A stretch of 7,294 nucleotides of DNA, taken from assembly GCA_017623265.1 (NCBI GenBank), contig JAGAPM010000003.1:1-7294 (forward strand), given 5' to 3'. The translations under genes and the position numbers were made by a program. Under the pieces are notes generated by a model. It was not told the origin of the DNA and did no database searches. It saw only the letters and a program-made list of their open reading frames with translations. Source of the stretch: Lentisphaeria bacterium (lineage in GTDB: Bacteria > Verrucomicrobiota > Lentisphaeria > Victivallales > UBA1829). Numbering within the stretch: position 1 is the first letter of the stretch; the number at the start of each line of letters is the position of its first letter. Positions 1-6,227 of this stretch are shown here, piece by piece.

Positions 1-1745
1 AAGAAAGCGTAATACTGGCAGGTCTCGGTGATGTCGCTCTCCGGCACCAGCAGGGAATGATCCTCCTGACGGACGCCGTGATCCCGGAACCACATGCCGT
101 CGAAAGACTGCTTCCGGATGGTCTCTTTGATGGCGGCGGCACGGTCGGCAAAATGTTGCTCCCCGTACATTTCCGCCATACTTTCCAGCGCCACAGCGTA
201 GATCATATTGGTGGGATAGCTCACATCCTGCACAAATTTGTTTGCCATGCTCCACTCCACAAAGACCCATTTCGTCAGATTTTCCAGCAGACCATCGCTG
301 TTTTGGAACGTTTCCATATATTGAATGAAAGCATCGAATTTGGGCTTGATCAGGGTGATAAGTTCCCGGTCGCCGCTGCGTTTCAAGTATTCATTGGTCT
401 GGATGATCAACCACATTGCCCAGTTCGGGATAAAATTCTGATCGGTATGATCGCCGGGATAAAGCATGGGGATCGCCCCTTTTACAATGTATTCAAACTC
501 ATCTGCAAGGGCAAAGTTTTCCAGAAAGAACCGTTCCAGCAGGGTGCTGCCGGTAAGCATGAGGGAGGTCTGCGCGGTAAAGAAGCTATCGCAAAGCCAC
601 GCCGCCCGTTCCCGGCTGGGACAGTCGGTAAAGCAGTCCACGGCGTTGGCGGCGAAAGTCTCCCGTCCGGCATCGAAAACCGCCTTCAGATCCGGGTCAT
701 CGCACGGGAAAGAATAATCCCAGCCGAGGGGGCTTTTGTACTCCCGGAGCGAAAAATCCAGCACCTCCGCTGCGCCGCCTTCCATGAAGACTTCCGCATA
801 CTTGAGGGTGTTGGCTTCGATGGCTTCCAGTTCATACAGTCCCGGCTCCAGCAGATTCCAGAAGATGGCGTTGACCGCTGACTGACGGGTGGGTTCCACG
901 CAGTTTCCGGGGGCGATCTCGGAAAACATCACAGTCAATCTGCCGGGGGTTTTGCAGTTCACTTTCAGCCGGATGAAACCGGTGTTGTTGATCCTGCCGC
1001 CGTAAAGGGTGCTGACAATGGATCCGTTTTCATCGTATGTCAGCTGTTTCAGGTCGGTATAGGCATCAAATTCCAGATCGCCGTGCCGGTAACACTTGAA
1101 TGAGGGGCGGTCATCATAATAGCGATACTGCGTTTCCACCTGCAGATCCCTGCCCCGCCGGAAGGTACGGACCGGCTTGTAGCTGGAGTCCATTTTGTAC
1201 TCCGGAAACGGCACGGTCCGGGGCAGATAGCGGCGGGCGGGGAATGTTTCCAGTTTCAGTTCCGCCAGACCGATCCGGGCAGGTTTGACGCGATACACTT
1301 CGGCAAACATCCGCTGATAACAATAACGGGAGACTTTCCGCACCCGTTCGACTGAAAGATCGTATGCGGTAAAATCTTTTCCGGTGCAGACAAGCACCGT
1401 TTCTCCCAGGCACACTTCCGCCTGAAGAAAACTGGATTGGTCCATGTAGTAATAACTGTTCACATTGCACCCGGAGACCTCGATCTCCAGCACATTTTCC
1501 CCGGCAGAAGCGTTGAACGGGATCTCATCGATCCGGAAATATCCTTTCGGACCGCGCGCCGGACCGTAGGCAAGGAACTCGCCGTTCAGCCGGACCCGGT
1601 AGAGCGTGGACCCGGTCAGGCGCAGGGTATAATTTTTTCCGGGTTCGCCGTTGAAGATGGCGCGAAACAGCACAAAATCGTTCATCACAGTGGATCTGCC
1701 CGCGGGCCAGACAGGAACGGCAGAAAGAAAAGAAGCGGTATTCAT
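1..1745 (-). CDS. GH78-like alpha-L-rhamnosidase family protein (3' end beyond window)
   Basis: An uninterrupted minus-strand frame of 581 codons starts at the ATG at 1743-1745 and runs off the left edge; the stop is not seen. Residues about 10-100 form a beta-rich N-terminal domain with WPAGRS, LFRAIF, VRLNGE and YGPARG, which resembles the accessory jelly-roll of bacterial rhamnosidases. From about residue 345 a helical (alpha/alpha)6-type region begins. It holds DCPSRERAAWLCD (374-386), in which D374, E379 and D386 have the same spacing as D567, E572 (general acid) and D579 of Bacillus RhaB. The second catalytic glutamate would lie beyond the window. Family knowledge points to release of terminal alpha-L-rhamnose or a similar sugar; exact specificity is unknown. 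There is no signal peptide, so it is probably cytoplasmic. It lies 12 bp after the DUF4091 gene and is presumably cotranscribed. The Shine-Dalgarno is weak (AAGAAAG), so translational coupling is possible. The start is supported because the conserved N-terminal strand follows within 15 residues. Confidence 0.86.
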   Translation of the reverse strand, partial: MNTASFLSAVPVWPAGRSTVMNDFVLFRAIFNGEPGKNYTLRLTGSTLYRVRLNGEFLAYGPARGPKGYFRIDEIPFNASAGENVLEIEVSGCNVNSYYYMDQSSFLQAEVCLGETVLVCTGKDFTAYDLSVERVRKVSRYCYQRMFAEVYRVKPARIGLAELKLETFPARRYLPRTVPFPEYKMDSSYKPVRTFRRGRDLQVETQYRYYDDRPSFKCYRHGDLEFDAYTDLKQLTYDENGSIVSTLYGGRINNTGFIRLKVNCKTPGRLTVMFSEIAPGNCVEPTRQSAVNAIFWNLLEPGLYELEAIEANTLKYAEVFMEGGAAEVLDFSLREYKSPLGWDYSFPCDDPDLKAVFDAGRETFAANAVDCFTDCPSRERAAWLCDSFFTAQTSLMLTGSTLLERFFLENFALADEFEYIVKGAIPMLYPGDHTDQNFIPNWAMWLIIQTNEYLKRSGDRELITLIKPKFDAFIQYMETFQNSDGLLENLTKWVFVEWSMANKFVQDVSYPTNMIYAVALESMAEMYGEQHFADRAAAIKETIRKQSFDGMWFRDHGVRQEDHSLLVPESDITETCQYYAF

Positions 1746-1757
1746 AGAAAAACTTTC

Positions 1758-3419
1758 TTACTTTTTGAGATATTTTTTGATGGCGTTATTGACCGCATCC
1801 CGCAATTTGTGCAGGAACGCCTGTTCGATGGGGAAGTCATTGATCTGCAGATCCTTCCCCGCTGTCTTCCGGATCAGTTTCAGCACCGCATCCCGTCCGG
1901 CAAGACTTTCCAGCAGCTGCAGTGCGCGCTGGTCCTGAAGTCCGGCAAAGAACACCTCGCTGCGGATGGAATCCAGCGGTCCCTCCGGTCCGGGATAGAC
2001 GAGACACGGGTCGCCGGAATGGAAACCGGGATCCGGCTCGCTGCTCAGAGGATTACAGTAGACCCCCGTGTTTCCCCAGTTCCAGAAATTATATCCCCAA
2101 TGTGCAAAGCCATCCATTTCATAGACATAAAGCAATGTTCCCATGATCCGGTTGGCGGAGGCGGGCATGGTGTGGATCCGGTTGCTGTACGGCAGGTCCG
2201 GTCCGCCGCAGTAATAGGTCCAGCGTTCGGGCAGATCCAGCGGCAGGAACTGGGTCAGAGCGTACTCGCAGGGAACGGGCAGTGCAATCAGACCTTCCGT
2301 AAAATATTCCGTATGGGATGCGGCTTCCAGCACACGGAAGCCCTTTATGTGCTTGTGAACGATGGCGGCGACCGCTTTGTACTGCGCCACGTGATCGCCC
2401 GCCGGTTCATCGGAGATATGGAAATAGCAATCTTCCGCAACACCTTCGGCTTTCAGGAATTTCACCAGTTCCGGCAGCATGGCATCCAGAAACTTTTTGT
2501 AAGACGGCGCCAGCGCTTCCACGTGCCAGCCGAAGATCCGCTGATCCTTTCTGCCGTCCACATCCGCCACGACTTTCGGCGAATATTTCGCCCCGCCCTG
2601 ACTGAACAGGTGGGACATCTCAAAACACCGCACGCCACACTTGCGGGCAAGCCGGATCCAGCGTTTCAGGTTCGTGAAGTCAAAGCTGTATTTCCCTTTG
2701 TTGCGGGTGACTTTCACCAGCTGGGTGGTCAGGCGCTCCTCGCCGAACGCCGTATCCAATGCGGGCGTCACGATGGGCGTATAAAGCACATTAATCCCGT
2801 GCGCCACAAAGTTTTTCAGATACTTTTCCAATATCTTCCAGAACTTCGGTGTCCAGAGCGCCACATTGTACGCCTGCGCCAGACAATCGCAATGGAACCA
2901 TTCCGTATGGGACAGCAGCTGGGGCGGCAGTTTGGCACCGATCACTTCCAGTTCAAACTTGACTGTGGCACTTGTTTCCTCATCCTCAAAGAGCGTGAAC
3001 GCGAGGGGATAGCGACCCGCCTTGCAGTTCTGCGGCACATCCACTTCCACCCAGACGGCATACCAGACGAGCGGATCGGCGTAAAGGATCTTCTGCACAT
3101 CATCTTTCAGAAGATCGGGAAACAGACCCGGTTTCGTGCGTTCAAATCCGACCTGTTCTTCCGGTTTCCGCATGACCACATCCCCCATCCGGGCAGTCGC
3201 CACATTGACGACCCGCAGGAGACGGATGTGTTTTTTCAGCGGGGAGTCCGCCACTTCCAGTTTCATCGGTCCCCGGACAAAGGTATTGCAGCAGTAGGCA
3301 AGCTGGAAACAGTATTTTTCCCCGCGCAGGGCAGAACCTTTTTTCAGCGTGAGGGCATGGACCGGTTCCGCATCGGGAAAGACCTTGGCGAGGGGGGAAA
3401 CGAGGCGCAGATCAAGCAT
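1758..3419 (-). CDS. DUF4091 / GH123-type catalytic domain protein
   Basis: This 553-residue protein has the two-part layout of DUF4091 (GH123_cat) proteins. A beta-sandwich N-terminal region spans about 1-160, including the WYAVWVEVDVP strand (119-129) and KAGRYP. A TIM-barrel region follows to about 500, and a short helical tail ends in lysines. Diagnostic motifs are YFHISDEP (332-339), with the adjacent D337-E338 pair; GFAHWGYNFW (437-446); and YPGPEGPLDSIRSEVFFAGLQD (475-496). In characterised GH123 beta-N-acetylgalactosaminidases an Asp-Glu pair performs substrate-assisted catalysis, so this is probably a retaining hexosaminidase-like glycosidase. Many DUF4091 members are uncharacterised and may act on other sugars. 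There is no signal peptide, so a cytoplasmic location is expected. It is the first gene of the leftward operon, with AGGAG at 3430-3426 and a 6-nt spacer fixing the start. An open frame antisense to it (1437-3443) is a shadow. Confidence 0.9.
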   Translation of the reverse strand: MLDLRLVSPLAKVFPDAEPVHALTLKKGSALRGEKYCFQLAYCCNTFVRGPMKLEVADSPLKKHIRLLRVVNVATARMGDVVMRKPEEQVGFERTKPGLFPDLLKDDVQKILYADPLVWYAVWVEVDVPQNCKAGRYPLAFTLFEDEETSATVKFELEVIGAKLPPQLLSHTEWFHCDCLAQAYNVALWTPKFWKILEKYLKNFVAHGINVLYTPIVTPALDTAFGEERLTTQLVKVTRNKGKYSFDFTNLKRWIRLARKCGVRCFEMSHLFSQGGAKYSPKVVADVDGRKDQRIFGWHVEALAPSYKKFLDAMLPELVKFLKAEGVAEDCYFHISDEPAGDHVAQYKAVAAIVHKHIKGFRVLEAASHTEYFTEGLIALPVPCEYALTQFLPLDLPERWTYYCGGPDLPYSNRIHTMPASANRIMGTLLYVYEMDGFAHWGYNFWNWGNTGVYCNPLSSEPDPGFHSGDPCLVYPGPEGPLDSIRSEVFFAGLQDQRALQLLESLAGRDAVLKLIRKTAGKDLQINDFPIEQAFLHKLRDAVNNAIKKYLKK

Positions 3420-3425
3420 AAATCA

Positions 3426-3430
3426 CTCCT
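3426..3430 (-). promoter_or_regulatory. Shine-Dalgarno site for the DUF4091 gene
   Basis: Read on the minus strand, AGGAG lies 6 nt upstream of the ATG at 3417-3419. It is the strongest ribosome site of the leftward operon and settles the start of the 553-residue protein. Confidence 0.8.
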
Positions 3431-3461
3431 GTTCAATGTATGAAATTTTCGATTTTCGGTA

Positions 3462-3490
3462 AAGATAGCAGTTCCCCGCCGAAAAATCAA
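3462..3490 (-). promoter_or_regulatory. Putative sigma-70 promoter of the leftward operon
   Basis: On the minus strand TTGATT (3490-3485) and TATCTT (3467-3462) are separated by 17 bp. Each hexamer matches the consensus at four of six positions. Transcription would start near 3455 and leave a leader of about 36 nt before the DUF4091 ATG. The match is moderate and no experimental support is visible. Confidence 0.4.
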
Positions 3491-3518
3491 GGGCAAAGGA
3501 GCGGGACAGGTAAAAATC

Positions 3519-3550
3519 TTCATACTTTTTTGTGAGGAAATTCATATTTT
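3519..3550 (+). repeat. Tandem TTCATAYTTT element, 22-bp period, next to the rightward promoter
   Basis: TTCATACTTT (3519-3528) recurs as TTCATATTTT (3541-3550), 9 of 10 bases identical and offset by 22 bp, about two helical turns. The proximal copy ends 5 bp before the putative -35 box at 3556. Same-face direct half-sites abutting a -35 are the classical arrangement for AraC-family activators. An inverse-orientation partial copy (TATGAA, 3439-3444) lies in the leader of the leftward gene. The copies are short and AT-rich, so chance remains possible. Confidence 0.4.
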
Positions 3551-3555
3551 CCGGC

Positions 3556-3583
3556 TTGAAATCAACTGTCACGCCAGTATAGT
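3556..3583 (+). promoter_or_regulatory. Putative sigma-70 promoter of the rightward operon
   Basis: TTGAAA (3556-3561) and TATAGT (3578-3583) are separated by 16 bp, and each matches the consensus at five of six positions. Transcription is predicted to start near 3590, giving a leader of about 36 nt before the isomerase ATG. It is the best promoter-like sequence in the window and sits just downstream of the TTCATAYTTT repeats. Confidence 0.55.
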
Positions 3584-3613
3584 AATCAAGTCTTCCAAAA
3601 ACACAATCAACAC

Positions 3614-3619
3614 GGAGAG
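3614..3619 (+). promoter_or_regulatory. Shine-Dalgarno site for the sugar isomerase gene
   Basis: GGAGAG lies 7 nt upstream of the ATG at 3627-3629. It supports that start, and the protein then begins directly with the conserved QLYTVRD strand. Confidence 0.8.
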
Positions 3620-3626
3620 AATCATT

Positions 3627-4388
3627 ATGAAACATTCCCAGCTTGCAGCCCAGCTCTATACGGTGCGGGATTACGCAAAAACCACTGCCGATTTCGCCGG
3701 AACCATGAAAAAGATCAAAGCCATCGGTTACGAGGCGGTCCAGGTCTCCGGCATCGGTCCCGTTCCCGAAGATGAGATCCGCCGGATCTCCGAGGGCGAA
3801 GGTCTGACCATCTGCGCCACTCACGAAAGCGGCGCCACCATCATTGATGACGTGGATTCCGTGATCGCCCGTCTGAAAGCAATCAACTGCAAATATACCG
3901 CCTACCCCTGGCCCCATATCGTTCCGGCAACCCATTACGGCGCCGTGGATATGGCAAAAAAGCTGAACGCCAGCGCCGAAAAAATGGCTGCCGCCGGACT
4001 GGGTCTGTGCTATCACAACCACGCCATCGAATTTCAGCGGATCGACGGCGAACTGTTGCTGGATATTTACTACAACAACGCCCCTGCCCTGCTGGGTGAG
4101 ATCGATACCTTCTGGGTCCAGGCGGGCGGCGGAAATCCGGTGGAATGGGTCAAGAAACTCGCCGGAAGAATGCCCCTCCTGCACCTGAAAGAATTTGCTG
4201 TCTCCGGAAACGATAAGCGCATGTCTTATATCGGCGGCGGCAATCTGGATTGGAAAAACATCATCGCAGCCGGTGAAGCGGGCGGCGTGGAATACTACAT
4301 TGTGGAACAGGATGACTGCAACGGCATGTGCCCCTTTGAAGCCCTCAAACGCAGCTACGATTACCTCACGGAAAACTTTGTCCGGTAA
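3627..4388 (+). CDS. Sugar phosphate isomerase/epimerase, xylose-isomerase-like TIM barrel
   Basis: This 253-residue protein is a complete single-domain TIM barrel of the AP-endonuclease-2/xylose-isomerase-like family (COG1082, PF01261). In order it shows QLYTVRD (9-15, first strand), YHNHAIEF (129-136), GEIDTFWVQAGGGNP (157-171), HLKE (186-189), GGGNLDW (203-209) and VEQD (226-229). By family analogy the divalent metal is held by E135, D160, H186 and E227, all present. Such enzymes isomerise or epimerise sugars or sugar phosphates, and some relatives act on 3-keto-glycosides; the name does not fix the substrate. The usual HLKD is HLKE here. There is no signal peptide, so it is cytoplasmic. 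It is the first gene of the rightward operon, with a good promoter and ribosome site, and is followed after 16 bp by the fucosidase. It may process a sugar released by its neighbours or cooperate with the downstream dehydrogenase. Confidence 0.92.
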   Translation: MKHSQLAAQLYTVRDYAKTTADFAGTMKKIKAIGYEAVQVSGIGPVPEDEIRRISEGEGLTICATHESGATIIDDVDSVIARLKAINCKYTAYPWPHIVPATHYGAVDMAKKLNASAEKMAAAGLGLCYHNHAIEFQRIDGELLLDIYYNNAPALLGEIDTFWVQAGGGNPVEWVKKLAGRMPLLHLKEFAVSGNDKRMSYIGGGNLDWKNIIAAGEAGGVEYYIVEQDDCNGMCPFEALKRSYDYLTENFVR

Positions 4389-4404
4389 GCAGAACTGACA
4401 AGCC

Positions 4405-6087
4405 ATGGATTTTCAGCAAAAGTATTTCCAAAGGGTACCTTCTGCCCAGATTCTGGCGCAGCTGGATACGGAACTCTACGGGCTGATCCATTTTTCCGTC
4501 AACACCTTCACCAACAAAGAATGGGGTTACGGCAATCCGGAGGACGCTCAACTTTTCAATCCGGTGGAGTTTGATTCCGATCAGATCGTTTCCGCCGCAA
4601 AGGATGGCGGTCTGAAAGGGATCATTCTTGTCTGCAAGCACCACGATGGTTTCTGCCTGTGGCGCACGAAGACCACCACACACAATATCTCCAACTGTCC
4701 CTGGCGGGACGGTAAAGGCGATATGGTGCGGGAGTTTTCCGATTCCTGCCGGAAATTCGGCTTGAAGTTCGGGGTCTATGTGTCCCCGTGGGACCGGAAC
4801 AGCGCCGTTTACGGCACGCCGGAGTATGTGAAGATTTTTGAGGAACAGATCCGGGAAGTCCTGACACAATACGGCGAAATTTTCGAGATGTGGTTCGATG
4901 GCGCCAACGGCGGCGACGGCTGGTATGGCGGAGCCTGCGAAAAACGGAATATCGGCATCGCACGGGATTACTACAACTGGGACCGGATCTTCGGGATCGT
5001 CCGGGAGCTGCAGCCCAATGCCCGGATCTTCGGCGGTCCGGACCTGCGCTGGTGCGGCAACGAACGGGGTCATATTCCCGCTGACAGCAGTGCAATGTAC
5101 TTTCCGCCGGACCTCCTCGGAGGTACAAGCCCATCCCCGGCAGAACACTACGCCATGATGCAGAACGGCACAAAAGATGAACCCCGTTTCTTTATGGTTC
5201 CGGAGTGCGATTTTCCTATGCATCGGGGCTGGTTCTATCATCCTGAAAGTGACGGACTTTCCCGCAGTGCGCTGACCCTGCTCATGGATTACCTGAACAC
5301 GGTCGGCAACGGCGGTCTTATGAATCTGGGGCTGGTGCCCGATAAACGCGGTCTGATCACCGATGAAGACTGCCGCAAGCTCCGGGGATTCGGCGAAAAA
5401 CTGAAGATGCTCCGGGAGCAGAAAGTCTTTGAATTCAACATGTCCGGTGACGGTTCGTTCCGGTTCGACATCCCGGCGGATGCTCCGTTCAATGTGCTGG
5501 AACTGGTGGAGGATATTGCCAACGGCGAGAAAGTGGAAGAATATTCCATCAAACTGGACGGCACGGAACTGGCGTCCGGAAAGGTCATCGGAGTACGCCG
5601 GATCCGTCTGCTGAAAGAGGAAGTCTGCGGCAGAAAACTGGAACTGACACTGAAAGGTGCATCTTTTGTGCGCCTTACCGGTTGGCGTGCGGGGAAAGAC
5701 CTGCTCACACCCGTGGAAGATCCATCAACTCGCTTCGATGACAAGGCACTGGAGGATGTGACCGGCAAGATCATTGCGTCCGATGCCGCCACGCTGACCA
5801 TCGACCTCGGCGCACCACGGAAGTTCAACGGCTTTGTGCTGACGCCCGATCCGGATGATCTGGAAGGACTGCCCCTGCGGTATGCCATTCAAATCTGCAA
5901 TGACGGAGAAAACTGGGAATGGCTGGCTCTGGATGAAGGTTTTGAGAACATTCAGGCGAATCCGATACCCCAGCGCGTCCGCCTCAAAAGTACATCTGCG
6001 CGATTCCTGAAATTCATGTCGTATCAGCCGGTCCGGGATGGTGCGCCAATGAAGATCAAAGCATTCGCCATTCTCCGGGAAGATTGA
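4405..6087 (+). CDS. Alpha-L-fucosidase, glycoside hydrolase family 29
   Basis: This 560-residue protein hydrolyses alpha-L-fucosides by a retaining mechanism, judged by family. The GH29 barrel spans about 15-335: LIHFSVNTFTNKEWGYG (27-43), CKHHDGFCLW (77-86), GVYVSPWD (123-130), MWFDGANG (162-169) with predicted nucleophile D165, and VPECDFPMHRGWFYH (265-279). E268 is the likely acid/base by analogy with the ECD...GWFYH motif of GH29 subfamily B. GGLMNLGLVPDKRGLI (303-318) closes the barrel. A beta domain follows, then a discoidin/F5-8-like region (about 435-558) with TIDLGAPRKFNGF and YAIQICNDGENWEW, possibly a sugar-binding module. Subfamily B enzymes favour alpha-1,3/1,4 fucose on branched glycans; applying that here is inference. 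No signal peptide is present, so intracellular action on imported oligosaccharides is likely. The ATG lies 16 bp after the isomerase stop with no clear Shine-Dalgarno, suggesting translational coupling. Confidence 0.95.
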   Translation: MDFQQKYFQRVPSAQILAQLDTELYGLIHFSVNTFTNKEWGYGNPEDAQLFNPVEFDSDQIVSAAKDGGLKGIILVCKHHDGFCLWRTKTTTHNISNCPWRDGKGDMVREFSDSCRKFGLKFGVYVSPWDRNSAVYGTPEYVKIFEEQIREVLTQYGEIFEMWFDGANGGDGWYGGACEKRNIGIARDYYNWDRIFGIVRELQPNARIFGGPDLRWCGNERGHIPADSSAMYFPPDLLGGTSPSPAEHYAMMQNGTKDEPRFFMVPECDFPMHRGWFYHPESDGLSRSALTLLMDYLNTVGNGGLMNLGLVPDKRGLITDEDCRKLRGFGEKLKMLREQKVFEFNMSGDGSFRFDIPADAPFNVLELVEDIANGEKVEEYSIKLDGTELASGKVIGVRRIRLLKEEVCGRKLELTLKGASFVRLTGWRAGKDLLTPVEDPSTRFDDKALEDVTGKIIASDAATLTIDLGAPRKFNGFVLTPDPDDLEGLPLRYAIQICNDGENWEWLALDEGFENIQANPIPQRVRLKSTSARFLKFMSYQPVRDGAPMKIKAFAILRED

Positions 6088-6096
6088 GCATTTCTG

Positions 6097-6133
6097 CAAA
6101 TCTGTAAGTTTTACAAACAAATCTGTAAGTTTT
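6097..6133 (+). repeat. Perfect 16-bp direct repeat with 21-bp period, candidate operator
   Basis: CAAATCTGTAAGTTTT occurs at 6097-6112 and identically at 6118-6133, separated by ACAAA. The 21-bp period puts both copies on the same DNA face two turns apart, as in AraC-type I1-I2 half-sites. The first copy begins 9 bp after the fucosidase stop, and the pair lies about 95 bp upstream of the dehydrogenase start. An overlapping inverted element, TGTAA-GTT-TTACA (6103-6115), is also present. Confidence 0.7.
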
Positions 6134-6227
6134 TTTCGTTTTTTGCGTATGCAATTTTGAAGCAGGATGCGTAAATTAAAGCAGAGTCCGATGATTTTTC
6201 AACAATCAAGATAAAGGAAAAAATCTT
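6134..6227 (+). promoter_or_regulatory. AT-rich leader/promoter region of the dehydrogenase gene
   Basis: This gap is T-rich at its left end and carries the element TGCGTA twice (6144-6149 and 6168-6173). No convincing -35/-10 pair is present: TAAATT (6172-6177) is a possible -10 but has no good -35 at standard spacing, as would fit an activator-dependent promoter. AAGGA (6214-6218) is a Shine-Dalgarno site 9 nt before the ATG. No stable hairpin terminator is visible, so readthrough from the fucosidase gene is also possible. Confidence 0.35.

Noticed and set aside
57..881. A 274-codon plus-strand open frame opposite the GH78-like gene
   Set aside because: The minus-strand frame here is open across 581 codons with conserved domain motifs. 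The plus-strand translation is low in recognisable structure and is a shadow.
1437..3443. A 668-codon plus-strand open frame, the longest in the window
   Set aside because: It lies antisense to the DUF4091 gene and the start of the GH78-like gene, both of which carry clear family motifs. Its translation is rich in His, Arg, Gln and Phe, has no recognisable domain and lacks a ribosome site; it is a codon-bias shadow.
3423..4406. A 327-codon minus-strand open frame crossing the isomerase gene and the divergent control region
   Set aside because: It is antisense to a complete isomerase with good Shine-Dalgarno and promoter signals, and its C-terminal part simply reads through the AT-rich intergenic region.
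4366..5241. A 291-codon minus-strand open frame inside the fucosidase gene
   Set aside because: It is antisense to GH29 catalytic motifs and shows no domain, so it is a composition shadow.
6103..6144. Possible rho-independent terminator after the fucosidase gene
   Set aside because: The only inverted element is a 5-bp AT-rich stem (TGTAA/TTACA) and it is not directly followed by the T-tract at 6130-6136; too weak for a confident terminator.
6144..6173. TGCGTA occurring twice, 24 bp apart, as another operator pair
   Set aside because: Only six bases are shared and the spacing is not an integral two turns; this is easily chance in a short region.
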